64,000 nucleotides of DNA from contig NZ_MRAV01000009.1 of NCBI RefSeq assembly GCF_002752355.1, positions 1-64,000 of the forward strand, read 5' to 3'. Shown here one piece after another: positions 54,678 to 64,000 of the stretch (positions within the stretch are counted from its first letter, which is position 1; every line of letters begins with the position of its first letter). The notes below the pieces were generated by a model. The model was not told where the DNA came from, searched no databases, and saw nothing but the letters and a program-made list of their open reading frames with translations. The position numbers were made by a program, and so were the translations under genes. The stretch comes from Leucobacter sp. OLIS6 (GTDB lineage: Bacteria > Actinomycetota > Actinomycetes > Actinomycetales > Microbacteriaceae).

Positions 54678-56156
54678 CTACCGCGCGGGGACGCCCGACG
54701 GGCCGCCGATCTCGCCCATCTCCCCGGGAGGGGCGGAGTCGTCGGCCTCGGTCAGCGCTTCGCGCTTGGTCTTCACCCAGGACCGGATCCCGAACAGCTG
54801 CCGGAACAGCGCCCGATAGACCACCGGGTAGATGATCCAGGAGTAGATCAGGTACCCGTGCGCGATCAGCAGGTCGACGAGGATGTCGCGCACCCGGCGG
54901 CCGTGGCGCGCGTGCAGCACGCCGATGATGCCGGGCACCGCGGTGAACAGGTAGAACAGCACGGCCATGATGATGGTCCAGTGCGGCCGCACCTCGCCGG
55001 TGATGAGGAACACGATGCTCAGCACGACGGACAGGCCGACGCAGGATTGCACGATCGGCGTCGCGAGGTACCAGAGCTGGCTCAGCTTCGCCATGATCCC
55101 GTGCGATCGGTCGCGCAGCACCGCTCCCGCGAGATCGATCACCTGCCAGCCGCCCTGCGCCCACCGCGTGCGCTGACGGTAGAGCATGCGCAGCGAGTTG
55201 AGCCCCTGCTGCGAGACGGTGATGCTGCGGGCCTGCTCACCGCGCCAACCGGCGTGCAGGAGGCGGAGCCCGATGTCCTGGTCCTCGGTGAGGCGGCCCG
55301 CCCGCCAGGGGCCGAGGCGCCCGCGGTCATCGCGCACGGCCACGCTGTCGAGCGCCGCGAGCCGGTTGAATTGGCCGTTACCGCCCATGTTCGCTGTGCC
55401 CCACGCCATCCGCCCGCGCTGCAGCAGGTTGCCGAACACCCCGAACTCGACGTCCTGGGCCCAGGTGAGCGGGGTCGTCCGGTTGTAGATGCGCACGAGC
55501 GACTGCACGCCTCCGACCTCGGGATCGCGGAAGTGCCAGCTCACGCGCCCGGCACGCGGATCCAGGCGCCCGTCGGCATCGACGATCGTGAAGATCACGC
55601 GCTCGACCGGCCATTCCGCCCACCGACCGACCCGCAGCACGCGCTCGTGCAGGTGCCGCCAGGCCGCGTTCAGCGCCTCAGATTTGCCCTCGCGGGCTTC
55701 GGGCGGCACGCGGGACAGCACGGTGAGCTCGGGCAGGTCGAGGCCCGCGAGGATCTCCCCCGTGCGGTCGTCGGATCCGTCGTCGATCACGAGGATCACC
55801 CGGTTGCGCACCTCGACCTCGGCCAGACGCCCCACGGAATCCGCGATCGTCACCTCCTCGTTGAGCGCGGGCACGACGAACACCCAGAGGAAGTCCGACT
55901 CATCGAGCTCCGGCAGGTCCCGATCGTCGTCGCGCTCGCGGCGCCCCTCGCTGCGGGATCGGTTGCCGAGGATCAGCGTCGACAGCACCGAGACCAGGAT
56001 CAGGGCCAGCGCGATGGCGAAGATGGGCTGGCACCACGGGGGCGAGCCGTCGAACAGGTGCGCCATGGCGTAGGCCGTGCGGTCGATCTCGTCCTGCAGC
56101 GAGGCGGGCGCGACGATCGCCTGCACGAGCAGCACCGGACTGCTCCCGCCGCTCAT
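54678..56156 (-). CDS. Processive family-2 glycosyltransferase
   Basis: 492 aa membrane glycosyltransferase. One membrane helix (about 45-64) precedes the GT-A domain with VPALNEEVTIADS, VIDDGSDDRTGEIL, TIVDADGRL (DxD) and EDQDIGLRLL, then QRTRWAQGGWQ, the QxxRW motif of processive enzymes such as cellulose and hyaluronan synthases. Four to five C-terminal helices (about 355-465) could form the export channel. The gene is coupled to wecB by a 4-nt overlap, so it probably polymerises a polysaccharide containing ManNAc-derived sugar; product unknown. Confidence 0.9.
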   Translation of the reverse strand: MSGGSSPVLLVQAIVAPASLQDEIDRTAYAMAHLFDGSPPWCQPIFAIALALILVSVLSTLILGNRSRSEGRRERDDDRDLPELDESDFLWVFVVPALNEEVTIADSVGRLAEVEVRNRVILVIDDGSDDRTGEILAGLDLPELTVLSRVPPEAREGKSEALNAAWRHLHERVLRVGRWAEWPVERVIFTIVDADGRLDPRAGRVSWHFRDPEVGGVQSLVRIYNRTTPLTWAQDVEFGVFGNLLQRGRMAWGTANMGGNGQFNRLAALDSVAVRDDRGRLGPWRAGRLTEDQDIGLRLLHAGWRGEQARSITVSQQGLNSLRMLYRQRTRWAQGGWQVIDLAGAVLRDRSHGIMAKLSQLWYLATPIVQSCVGLSVVLSIVFLITGEVRPHWTIIMAVLFYLFTAVPGIIGVLHARHGRRVRDILVDLLIAHGYLIYSWIIYPVVYRALFRQLFGIRSWVKTKREALTEADDSAPPGEMGEIGGPSGVPAR

Positions 56157-57448
56157 GCGCCGCCCTCGATCGGGTCCGGGAGCCCGAGGCGGCGACGCAC
56201 GCCCGCGCGCACTTCCCGCTCACGCGCGCTCATCGCTCCGGGATCATCGCTGAACACCGCGTCGAGGATCCGCGCGATCCGTGCCGACGCGGTGCCGTCG
56301 CCGTAGGGGTTCCGTCGGGATCCGCGCTCCGCGCGCATCGCCGGGTTCTCGATCAGAGCGCTCCCTTCCGCCACGATCCGCTCGGGATCCGTGCCGACGA
56401 GCACGAGGGTCCCCGCTTCGACGCCCTCGCTCCGCTCCGTCGTGTCCCGCGTGACGAGCACGGGGGTGCCGAGCGCCGGCGCCTCCTCCTGCACCCCGCC
56501 GGAGTCGGTCAGCGCGAACAGCGCCCGATCCATGAGGTGCGCGAACGCCACGTAGCCGCGCGGCTCGACGAGCCGCGCGTTGGGCAGGTTCGCGAGCGCG
56601 GCCAGCAACGGGCGGCGCGCGACGGGGTTCGGGTGCAGGGGCACCACGAAGCGGACCTCGGGGAACCGCTCTGCGAGCGCGCGCACGCCCGCGGCGATGC
56701 GGTCGAGGCCGATCCCCCAGTTCTCGCGTCGGTGCGCGGTGACGAGCACGAACGGGGCGTCGGGATCCGCGATGAGGTCCTCGAGGCCCGGACCGAAATC
56801 GAGCGGCTGCCGCGTCGCCCACTCGAGCATGTCGATGGAGGTGTTGCCCGTCACGACGATCCGGTCGTCGTCGATCAGCTCAGCACGCAGGTTCTCGCGA
56901 TTCGTCTCGGTCGGCGCGAAGTGCAGGCCCGCGATGCGCGAGATGAGCTGCCGGTTGCCCTCCTCGGGGAACGGCGACAGCAGGTTCGAGGTGCGCAGCC
57001 CCGCCTCGACGTGCACGACGGGCAGCTGCAGGTTGAACGCGGCGAGCGCCGCCGCCGCCGCGGAGCTCGTATCGCCGTGCACGAGGCAGGCGAGCGCCCC
57101 GTCGGGACCGCGTCGGCCGTCGGAGCGATTGCGCTCGGGCACGGCCTGCACTCGCCAGATCCGGTCGATCCCCGTGATCACCCGCGCGACCATCTCGTTG
57201 AGCGTGGGCCGCCGGTCCTCACCCGAATCGGGATCGTGCACGGGATCCGCGACGCGCAGGTCGGCGTCGATCCGCTTCCCCTGTGCCTCGAACAGTTCTC
57301 GCACCATCTGGGTGTGCTGCCCGGTCGAGATGACGACCGGGCGGATCCGAGCGCCGTCGTCGAGCGCCCGGATCACCGGGATCATCTTGATGGCTTCCGG
57401 CCGCGTGCCGACGATGACGAGCACACGCTGCAGTCTCTCTTCGACCAT
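56153..57448 (-). CDS. wecB: UDP-N-acetylglucosamine 2-epimerase (non-hydrolysing)
   Basis: 431 aa. VIVGTRPEAIKMIPVIRAL at the start, VHVEAGLRTSN, VTGNTSIDMLEWA, TAHRRENWG and ALTDSGGVQEEAPALGTPVLVTRDTTERSEGVEAGT are diagnostic. It interconverts UDP-GlcNAc and UDP-ManNAc. At 431 aa it is about 50 longer than usual because of an insertion around 85-115 (RVQAVPERNRSDGRRGPDG) and a longer C-terminus. It supplies substrate to the coupled glycosyltransferase. No UDP-ManNAc dehydrogenase is in the window. Confidence 0.93.
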   Translation of the reverse strand: MVEERLQRVLVIVGTRPEAIKMIPVIRALDDGARIRPVVISTGQHTQMVRELFEAQGKRIDADLRVADPVHDPDSGEDRRPTLNEMVARVITGIDRIWRVQAVPERNRSDGRRGPDGALACLVHGDTSSAAAAALAAFNLQLPVVHVEAGLRTSNLLSPFPEEGNRQLISRIAGLHFAPTETNRENLRAELIDDDRIVVTGNTSIDMLEWATRQPLDFGPGLEDLIADPDAPFVLVTAHRRENWGIGLDRIAAGVRALAERFPEVRFVVPLHPNPVARRPLLAALANLPNARLVEPRGYVAFAHLMDRALFALTDSGGVQEEAPALGTPVLVTRDTTERSEGVEAGTLVLVGTDPERIVAEGSALIENPAMRAERGSRRNPYGDGTASARIARILDAVFSDDPGAMSAREREVRAGVRRRLGLPDPIEGGA

Positions 57449-57637
57449 CGGTCCCCCCGGATCCGCCCGCGGAGGTCGGATCCGCGGTTGGGGATATCTT
57501 CACGCGTCCGTGCCGAGCTGCCAAGGGGATCCGGGGAATCTCGCAGTGTGCGCATAGGATCGCCCCCGCACGGCGACGCGCTGGTCGCGGTGCGGGTGCG
57601 GGTGCGGGGCGCGTTGAGCGGCGAGCGCCGCGCGGGA

Positions 57638-60262
57638 TCAGACCCCCGACAGCGGTCCGACGCGTTCCACCCGGATCACCGGTTCGCCCTCGGACTCGGA
57701 CTCGCCGAGGTCGACGACACCTTCGATGCCCCAGTCGCGGTCGCCGGCGGGGTCGAGCAGCACCTGGCGGAACCGCCAGACCCCCTCGCTCACCGCCTCG
57801 GATCCGCGATCGATCTGCAGCAGGTTCGCGGCGCGCGCGTCGGCGTCGACCCCGATCTCCTCGTACTCGGTGAAGTATCCGTCGAGCGCATCGCGCCAGC
57901 GATCCTCGCCGAAACCGCCGGGCCCGTCGAGCTCCGCGAGCTCGTCGTAGCGCTCGAACGCCGCAGCCTGGACCCGGCGGAACAGCGCACCGCGGATCAT
58001 GACCAGGAAGGCGCGCTCGTTCCCGAGCAGCGATCGCATGGCGGGAGGCGCGACGGGGCCCTCCGCGGAGGCGCGCTCCGCGGCCTCGTGAGCCGCTGCA
58101 TCCGGGTGCGCGAGCTCCTCCCACTCGTCGATCAGGCTCGAATCGACCTGGCGGACGAGCTCGCCGAGCCAGTCGATCAGTTCGTCGAGCTCCTCGGTCT
58201 TCGACTGCTCGGGCACGGTGCGTTCGATGGCGCGGAACGCGTCGGAGAGATAACGCAGCACGCCACCCTCGGCGCGTCCCAGCCCGTAGAACGACACGAG
58301 GTCGCGGAATCCGAAGCCGCGCTCGATCATGTCCCGCACCACGGTCTTGGGGCTCAGCCGGTAGTCGCGCGCCCACGGCACCTCGGCCGTGTAGGCCTCG
58401 TAGGCCTCGTCGAGCAGCTCCTTGAGCGGCTGCGGGTGCGTGATCTGCTCGAGCCGCTCCATCCGCTCGTCGTACTCGATCCCCTCGGCCTTCATCGCCG
58501 CGACCGCCTCGCCGCGGGCGCGGTGCTCCTGCGCGCGCAGGATCTGACGCGGATCCTCGAGCGTCGCCTCGATGATCGAGATGACGTCGAGCGAATAGGT
58601 GGCCGAATCGGGATCCAGCAGCTCGATGGCGGCGAGCGCGAACGGCGACAGCGGCTGGTTCAGCGCGAAGTTCGCCTGCAGGTCGATGGTGAGACCGAGG
58701 AGGCGCTGGGTCTCGCCGGTGGCGGGGTCGACGTGCTCGCGCACCTCGACGATGCCGCCGTTGCGGAGGGTGCGGAAGATCTCGAGCGCGGTGCGAGCGT
58801 GCGCGAACTGGGCCGCCCGCGGCTCGTGGCTGTCGAAGATCAGCATCTGCATCGTGTTGAGGGCCTCGCCCTCCCATTCCTCGCCGCGGCCGATGACGCC
58901 GAGCACCATGGAGTGCGTGACCCGCATGCGGCTCACGAGCGGTTCGGGTTCGGACGCGATGAGCTTGTCGAGGGTCTGCTCGCTCCACGCGACGAAGCCC
59001 TGCGGCGGCGCCTTCTTCTTGACCGGCTTCGCCTTCTTGCCGCCCTTGCCGTCGGCGGCCTTGGCCGCGGCCTTCGCGACCGCGCGGGCGTTCTCGATCT
59101 CGTGCTCGGGCGCGAGCGCGATCACGTCGCCCTCGGTGTCGTAGCCGGCGCGGCCGGCGCGCCCGGCGATCTGGTGGAACTCGCGGGCGGAGAGGCGGCG
59201 CATCTTCTCGCCGTCGAACTTGGTCAGCGCGGTGAGCACGACCGTTCGGATCGGCACGTTGATGCCGACACCGAGCGTGTCGGTGCCGCAGATGATGCGG
59301 AGCAGGCCGCGTTGCGCGAGCTGTTCGACGAGGCGGCGGTAGCGCGGCAGCATGCCCGCGTGGTGCACGCCGATCCCCGAGCGGACGAGCCGCGAGAGCG
59401 TCGTGCCGAACCCGGTCGAGAAGCGGAAGTCGCCGATCGCGGCGGCGATCTCGTCGCGCCCCGCACGATCCACGATCCTGATCGACGCGAGCGCCTGCGC
59501 CTGCTCCACCGCGTGCGACTGGTTGAAGTGCACGAGGTAGGCGGGGGTCTCGCGATCGGCGATGAGCTGCTCGACGACCTCGTGCACCGGCGCGACCTCG
59601 TAGCTGAAACTGAGCGGGACGGGGCGTTCGACGCCGGTGACCAGCGCGGTGTCGCGGCCGGTCGCCTCGCTCAGGTCCGCGGCGAGCGCGGTGACGTCGC
59701 CGAGCGTGGCCGACATCAGCAGGAACTGCGCGTCGTGCATGAGCAGCAGCGGCACCTGCCAGGCCCAGCCGCGGTCGGGATCGGCGTAGTAATGGAACTC
59801 GTCCATCACCACCTGGGTGATGCCGCCGGCCTCCGGATTGTCGACGTCGCGGTCGCGGATCGCGAGGTTCGCGAGGATCTCGGCGGTGCAGCACAGGATC
59901 GGGGCGTCGGCGTTGATCGCGGTGTCACCGGTGACCATGCCGACGTTCTCGGCGCCGAAGATCCCGACGAGGTCGAAGAACTTCTCGCTCACCAGGGCCT
60001 TGATCGGCGCGGTGTAGACGGTGCGGCGGCCCGCCGCCACCGCGATGAAGTGCGCGCCGATCGCGACGAGCGACTTGCCCGTTCCCGTCGGGGTCGCGAG
60101 AATCACGTTGCTGCCGAGCGTGATGCCGAGCACGGCCTCCTCCTGGGCGGGGTAGAGGCTGAGGCCGCGCTCCTCGAGCGCCCACTCCTCGAACGCCGCG
60201 AACGCCTCCTCGGGATCGCCGTCGTTCTCGCGGACCGCGTCGAGGGCCTGCTGCAGGCTCAT
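57638..60262 (-). CDS. DEAD/DEAH-box RNA helicase with DUF3516 domain
   Basis: 874 aa Ski2-like helicase. Walker [10 protein letters not shown] at 56-64, [16 protein letters not shown] box at 154-157, [17 protein letters not shown] and motif [19 protein letters not shown] Lys/Ala-rich insert ([21 protein letters not shown]) follows the second RecA domain at about 395-420 and is probably disordered. The C-terminal half (about 520-874) is DUF3516. Probably remodels structured RNA; no ribosomal genes are adjacent. The start overlaps the DUF2130 gene stop by 4 nt. Confidence 0.92.
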   Translation of the reverse strand: MSLQQALDAVRENDGDPEEAFAAFEEWALEERGLSLYPAQEEAVLGITLGSNVILATPTGTGKSLVAIGAHFIAVAAGRRTVYTAPIKALVSEKFFDLVGIFGAENVGMVTGDTAINADAPILCCTAEILANLAIRDRDVDNPEAGGITQVVMDEFHYYADPDRGWAWQVPLLLMHDAQFLLMSATLGDVTALAADLSEATGRDTALVTGVERPVPLSFSYEVAPVHEVVEQLIADRETPAYLVHFNQSHAVEQAQALASIRIVDRAGRDEIAAAIGDFRFSTGFGTTLSRLVRSGIGVHHAGMLPRYRRLVEQLAQRGLLRIICGTDTLGVGINVPIRTVVLTALTKFDGEKMRRLSAREFHQIAGRAGRAGYDTEGDVIALAPEHEIENARAVAKAAAKAADGKGGKKAKPVKKKAPPQGFVAWSEQTLDKLIASEPEPLVSRMRVTHSMVLGVIGRGEEWEGEALNTMQMLIFDSHEPRAAQFAHARTALEIFRTLRNGGIVEVREHVDPATGETQRLLGLTIDLQANFALNQPLSPFALAAIELLDPDSATYSLDVISIIEATLEDPRQILRAQEHRARGEAVAAMKAEGIEYDERMERLEQITHPQPLKELLDEAYEAYTAEVPWARDYRLSPKTVVRDMIERGFGFRDLVSFYGLGRAEGGVLRYLSDAFRAIERTVPEQSKTEELDELIDWLGELVRQVDSSLIDEWEELAHPDAAAHEAAERASAEGPVAPPAMRSLLGNERAFLVMIRGALFRRVQAAAFERYDELAELDGPGGFGEDRWRDALDGYFTEYEEIGVDADARAANLLQIDRGSEAVSEGVWRFRQVLLDPAGDRDWGIEGVVDLGESESEGEPVIRVERVGPLSGV

Positions 60263-61581
60263 GTGTCGGGATTCTCCTTAGAGTCCGGCGCGGATTCCGC
60301 CGCCGCGGACGTCGACTGCTCGATCTCGGCGAACTTCGCCTGCATGGTCGGATTGCCGCGCGTGAGCCTCTTGATCGTAACGCCCTGCGCCTTGTCGTTC
60401 GCGAGGCGCAGGTTGTTCTCGGACTTCAGCAGGTTGTCTTTCACCTTCTGCATCTCGGCGATCGAGGTGTCGATGCGCTTGATCGCCTCCTGGAACTGCC
60501 GCGAGGCGAGGTCGTAGTTGCGCCCGAACGCGTCCTTGAACGTCTCGAGGTGCTCCTCGAACTGCGTGATGTCGATGTTCTGCGCGCGCACCTGCTCCAG
60601 TTCGGCCTTGTACTGCAGGGCGTTCAGCGATCCGTTGCGCAGCAGCGCGATGAGGGGCAGGAAGAACTGCGGCCGCACGACGTACATCTTCGGGTAGCGG
60701 TGCGAGACGTCGACGATCCCGTCGTTGTAGTACTCGCTGTCGGGTTCGAGCAGCGAGACGAGCACGGCGTACTCGCACCCCTTCTCGGTACGGTCCTTGT
60801 CGAGCTCCCGCAGGAAGTCCTCGTTCTTCTTCTTGGTGGCCGTCTCGTCGGCCTCGTTCTTCATCTCGAACATGATCGAGACGAGCTCGATGCCCCGGTC
60901 GTCGTAGTCCCGGAAGATGTAGTCGCCCTTGCTGCCGGTGCGCGCGTCGTTGTCCTTCTCGAAGTAGGCGTTCGGGAACGCCATGGCTCGGGCGCGGTTG
61001 AAGGTGTTCTCGCAGTGCAGCTCGAGCGTCTCGCCGATCATCTTCGTCGACAGGCGCGCCTTCATGTCGCGCAGGCGCTCGATCTGGTCGTCACGGTCCT
61101 GCAGCTGGATGGCGTAGCGCTCCCGCAGGGACTTCTCGGCGAGCTCCTTCTCGAGCGCAGCGCGATCCAGTTCGGCCCGAAGCTCGTCGCGCTGCTTCTC
61201 GACGGCGCCCACCGCATCGCTCACCGCGAGCTTCCGCGCGAGCTCGGCGCTCTCGAGCTGCGCCCGCAGTTCGTCGCGCTCCTTCTCGAGCGCGCCGCGC
61301 GCCTCGGCGACGGCGAGCTTGCGCGCGGTCTCCCCCGCGTCGAGCCGCGCCTGCAGCTGCTGGATCTCGGCGTCCTTCGCGGCCGCCGCGCGCTGCAGCT
61401 CGCCCGCGGCCCGCTCGCTCGCGAGTTCCAGGGCTTTCGCCTTGTCGCGTTCGGCGAGTTCGAGACGTTCGTGCAGCTGCTGCTCGAACGCGGCGTCGCG
61501 CACCTGCGCGAGGATGTCGGCGTACCCGGCCTCATCGATGGTGAAGGCCTTGCCGCAGTGCGGGCACTTGATCTCGTGCAT
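60259..61581 (-). CDS. DUF2130 coiled-coil protein
   Basis: 440 aa. The N-terminus [21 protein letters not shown] carries Cys6 and Cys9, a half zinc-ribbon. A long Ala/Glu/Arg-rich coiled coil covers about 30-165, then the DUF2130 domain (about 190-330) with [28 protein letters not shown], where acidic D-x(n)-E-x-K residues resemble a PD-(D/E)xK nuclease core, and a second helical region follows. Translationally coupled to the helicase, so a joint RNA/DNA role is plausible. Confidence 0.9.
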   Translation of the reverse strand: MHEIKCPHCGKAFTIDEAGYADILAQVRDAAFEQQLHERLELAERDKAKALELASERAAGELQRAAAAKDAEIQQLQARLDAGETARKLAVAEARGALEKERDELRAQLESAELARKLAVSDAVGAVEKQRDELRAELDRAALEKELAEKSLRERYAIQLQDRDDQIERLRDMKARLSTKMIGETLELHCENTFNRARAMAFPNAYFEKDNDARTGSKGDYIFRDYDDRGIELVSIMFEMKNEADETATKKKNEDFLRELDKDRTEKGCEYAVLVSLLEPDSEYYNDGIVDVSHRYPKMYVVRPQFFLPLIALLRNGSLNALQYKAELEQVRAQNIDITQFEEHLETFKDAFGRNYDLASRQFQEAIKRIDTSIAEMQKVKDNLLKSENNLRLANDKAQGVTIKRLTRGNPTMQAKFAEIEQSTSAAAESAPDSKENPDT

Positions 61582-61700
61582 CGCTCCGATCCTCTCTCGC
61601 GGGTGCTGTGGGCGGACCCGTCCAGATTGGCAGATCCCTCGGACATCGGACAGTCGGCCGCCGGGCGATCGCTCGGCGAACCGGAGTACGCTCGCTGACC

Positions 61701-62783
61701 ATGGCCGACCCGTTGCTCTTCCGTCCCATTCGCCTGCGAGACACGGAGGTGCGCAACCGCATCTGGGTGTCGCCCATGTGCCAGTACTCGGCCGACGCGC
61801 GGGACGGCATGCCGACGGACTGGCATCTCGCGCACCTCGGGGGTCTCGCCCGCGGCGGCGCCGGGCTCGTGATCATGGAGGCGACCGGCGTCGTGCCCGA
61901 GGGCCGCATCTCGCCGTTCTGCCTCGGACTCTGGAACGACGCGCAGGAGGCCGCGTTCGCGCGCCTGGCCGAGATGGTGCACGGGCACGGTGCGAAGCTC
62001 GCCGTGCAGCTCGGCCACGCGGGGCGCAAGGCATCGACCTACCCCTGGATGCCCGGCGGTCCCGAGGGCTCGGTTCCGGTGAGCGCGGGCGGCTGGCCGA
62101 CCGTCGCGCCGTCCGCCGTCGCCTTCGACGACTTCGCGGAACCCCGGGCGCTCGACTCCGACGAGCTGCCCGACCTGGTGCGCGCGTTCGTCGACGCGGC
62201 CTCGCGGGCGGTGCGCGCCGGGCTCGACGCCGTCGAGATCCACGCGGCGCACGGGTACCTGCTGCACCAGTTCCTCTCGCCGCTCTCGAACTTCCGCACC
62301 GACGCGTACGGCGGATCGCTCGAGAATCGGGCACGCCTGCTGCGCGAGGTCGTCGGCGCCGTCCGCGCCGAGCACCCCGCGCTCCCGATCCTGGTGCGGA
62401 TCTCGGCGACCGACTGGATCCCCGGCGGCTTCGAGCTGCACGAGGCGCAGCAGGTCGCCGTGTGGATCGCCGAGGACGGCGCCGATCTCGTCGACTGCTC
62501 CACGGGCGGCAACGCGCCGAGCGCGCCGATCCCGGTCGGTCCCTCGTACCAGGTGCACTGCGCCGCGGCCGTGCGCGAAGCGGGGATCCCGACGGGTGCG
62601 GTCGGTCTCATCACCGAGGCTGCGCAGGCCGAGGGCATCCTCGTCACGGGCCAGGCCGACGTGGTGCTGCTCGGTCGCGCACTGCTGCGGGATCCGCACC
62701 TGCCGCTGCGCTGGGCGCACGAACTGCGGGCACCGGGTGCGGACGCGCTCGTCCCCCGGCAGTACTGGCGGGCCCGCTTCTGA
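61701..62783 (+). CDS. Old-yellow-enzyme family NADPH dehydrogenase (YqjM-like)
   Basis: 360 aa FMN barrel. [19 protein letters not shown] with Cys27 is the thermophilic-like OYE redox-sensing Cys, [27 protein letters not shown] (substrate His pair region), [16 protein letters not shown] and a final PRQYWRARF are diagnostic. Reduces activated alkenes using NADPH. It is divergent from the DUF2130 gene with 119 bp between; no clear ribosome site precedes the ATG, which may be leaderless. Confidence 0.93.
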   Translation: MADPLLFRPIRLRDTEVRNRIWVSPMCQYSADARDGMPTDWHLAHLGGLARGGAGLVIMEATGVVPEGRISPFCLGLWNDAQEAAFARLAEMVHGHGAKLAVQLGHAGRKASTYPWMPGGPEGSVPVSAGGWPTVAPSAVAFDDFAEPRALDSDELPDLVRAFVDAASRAVRAGLDAVEIHAAHGYLLHQFLSPLSNFRTDAYGGSLENRARLLREVVGAVRAEHPALPILVRISATDWIPGGFELHEAQQVAVWIAEDGADLVDCSTGGNAPSAPIPVGPSYQVHCAAAVREAGIPTGAVGLITEAAQAEGILVTGQADVVLLGRALLRDPHLPLRWAHELRAPGADALVPRQYWRARF

Positions 62784-62825
62784 CCGTCCCTCCCCGATGT
62801 CGGCGGGCACCCCTAGAGTGATGCC

Positions 62826-64000
62826 ATGACCGACCCCGCGCTCTCCGCCGGCACCGCCGACCTCATCGGCTGGCGCATGCGCTCGCTCGGCCTCTGGGCG
62901 GCGTTGCCCGGTGCTGCTGCCACGGAGCAGCCCGACGGCGCCGAGCAGCCCGACGGCGCCGAGCGCGTCCACGCGGTCGCGCAGGGCCTGCTCGCGCTCC
63001 AGGGGCAGGACTGGCACGCCTCGCGCTGGGCGCTCGGGCTCCGAGCGCCGGGCACCTCCGACACCGACGTGCGCGAGGCGTTCGCCCGCGGCCTCGTCGT
63101 GCGCTCCTGGCCCATGCGCGGCACCATCCACGTCGTACCCGCCGAGGACATCGGCTGGATGCAGCAGGCCACGAACCACCGGGTACTGCCCGGGGCGGCC
63201 AAGCGCCGAGCGGTACTCGGCCTCGACGACGAGTCGCTCGCGCGCATGACCGACGTCGCCGTCGCCGCGCTCACCGGCGGGAGGTCGCTCTCGCGCGACG
63301 AACTCGCCGAGGCCTGGGCCGAGGCCGGCATCGAGGTGCAGAGCGCCTGGCGCTACCACGTGGTCTGGTGGCTCTGCCAGAACGGCCTGCTCGTGCAGGG
63401 TCCCAGCACCGACGGCGGCGAGCCGCGACTCGTGCTCGCCGAAGAGTGGATCCGCGCGCCGCGCGCGCTCGACGGCGATGAAGCGCTGGCCGAACTGGCG
63501 GCGCGGTTCGCCCGCGGTCGCGGTCCGGTTCAGGATCGCGACTTCGCCTGGTGGACCGGCCTGCCCGTCACCGTCGCCCGCCGGGGCATCGCCGCGGCGG
63601 CGTCCGAGCGGCGGCTCGCACCCGTCGAGGTCGACGACGCGCGCTACTGGGCGGAGCCCGCGCTGCTCGACGGTCCGAGCACGATCCTCACGGGCGATAC
63701 CGCGGCCGCGGCGGGCGTGCCCGAGGTGCTGCTGCTCCCCGGCTTCGACGAGCACCTGCTCGGCTACACCGAACGCTCGTCCGTGCTCGCCCCCGAGCAC
63801 TTCGAGCGCATCGTCCCCGGCCGCAACGGCATGTTCCGAGCGACGGTGGTCGAGCGGGGACGCGTGCGCGGCATCTGGCTCAGGACGCCACGCGCGAAGG
63901 CGACCCGCATCGACGCGGAGCTCTTCCCCGGTGGCGGCAGGCTCGGCGCACGCGCGCTCCGGCCGCACGCCGCGGCCTGGGGCGCGTTCCAGGGCGTCAC
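62826..64000 (+). CDS. Winged-helix DNA-binding (AlkZ/HTH_42-type) protein, 3' end outside the window
   Basis: Open from the ATG at 62826 to the window edge (391 codons, no stop). GLVVRSWPMRGTIHVVPAEDIGWM and the later LLLPGFDEHLLGYTERSSVL, with GMFRATVVERGRVRGIW, match the AlkZ-like/DUF1006 family, which includes DNA glycosylases that unhook cross-links; the AlkZ QxQ/QxD element appears as LQGQDW at about 56-61. An 18-bp tandem duplication (62925-62960) adds a repeated EQPDGA near residue 34-45. Repair activity is inferred from family. Confidence 0.85.
   Translation, partial: MTDPALSAGTADLIGWRMRSLGLWAALPGAAATEQPDGAEQPDGAERVHAVAQGLLALQGQDWHASRWALGLRAPGTSDTDVREAFARGLVVRSWPMRGTIHVVPAEDIGWMQQATNHRVLPGAAKRRAVLGLDDESLARMTDVAVAALTGGRSLSRDELAEAWAEAGIEVQSAWRYHVVWWLCQNGLLVQGPSTDGGEPRLVLAEEWIRAPRALDGDEALAELAARFARGRGPVQDRDFAWWTGLPVTVARRGIAAAASERRLAPVEVDDARYWAEPALLDGPSTILTGDTAAAAGVPEVLLLPGFDEHLLGYTERSSVLAPEHFERIVPGRNGMFRATVVERGRVRGIWLRTPRAKATRIDAELFPGGGRLGARALRPHAAAWGAFQGV
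62925..62960 (+). repeat. 18-bp in-frame tandem duplication
   Basis: GAGCAGCCCGACGGCGCC occurs twice in immediate succession inside the AlkZ-like gene, inserting six extra residues without a frameshift. It looks recent because the two copies are identical. Confidence 0.9.

Noticed and set aside
56537-60517. A very long plus-strand open frame (over 1300 codons) opposite the helicase and wecB genes
   Set aside because: It is the mirror frame of GC-rich genes with strong motifs on the other strand; its translation is Arg/Asp/His-rich with no domain.

Overview
This is a very GC-rich window with dense, often 4-nt-overlapping genes, several probable leaderless transcripts and actinobacterial family signatures (IrtAB-type siderophore importer, DUF3516 helicase, PopR/ClgR-like regulator, cysteine-bearing ferrochelatase). 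It fits a chromosome of an actinobacterium, most likely Microbacteriaceae (a Leucobacter-like genus is my guess from gene style, not proven). No phage, IS element, CRISPR array or rRNA was seen; one tRNA-Gln is present.

Layout. 49-6514: a minus-strand operon of a LysA-type decarboxylase and a polar amino-acid ABC importer, divergent from a PucR regulator, then a membrane protein. 6531-10124: SDR dehydrogenase, a stand-alone SIP-C-like protein, Dps, a nitroreductase-like protein, a membrane protein and a DJ-1/PfpI protein. 10246-12010: a self-contained Clp module made of a PopR-like regulator ending in -ALAA, one ClpP with a complete triad and one whose catalytic Ser is replaced by Gly. 12028-17810: APC permease, PoxB, ABC-F ATPase, DUF1697 protein. 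17900-21193: a MarR/EamA divergent pair with a symmetric operator-promoter, then a membrane-anchored lipase. 21311-24817: nitronate monooxygenase-like enzyme and a copper-type trio (YcnI, CopC, His-rich membrane protein). 24899-29146: L-serine deaminase, hypothetical proteins, a flavin disulfide reductase.

29196-32524 is a complete osmoprotectant (OpuC-type) ABC importer closed by a strong terminator. 33095-34476 holds small accessory genes. 34473-44650 is an iron-acquisition island: a binding-protein-dependent siderophore importer with two FecCD permeases, ATPase, SIP reductase and lipoprotein, followed upstream by an AraC regulator coupled to an IrtA/IrtB-type importer whose IrtA carries a fused SIP reductase domain. 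DtxR/IdeR-like boxes sit ahead of both units.

44704-51831: FAD and Zn-type oxidoreductases, AhpD-like protein, an XRE-cupin/EamA/DapA-like operon, ferrochelatase and a divergent MarR. 51877-54623: bidirectional terminator, tRNA-Gln, VOC protein, hypothetical protein, Ppx/GppA, DoxX. 54678-57448: a processive GT2 coupled to WecB. 57638-61581: a DUF3516 helicase coupled to a DUF2130 coiled-coil protein. 61701-64000: an OYE-type reductase and a winged-helix (AlkZ-type) gene cut by the window end.

The strongest candidate for something little described is the Clp module: the regulator and the protease genes share a near-identical CTGC-N5-GCAG operator placed exactly 41 nt before both start codons, the regulator ends like an SsrA tag, and one protease subunit lacks its nucleophile. 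Together this looks like a closed feedback circuit controlling a half-active ClpP complex.
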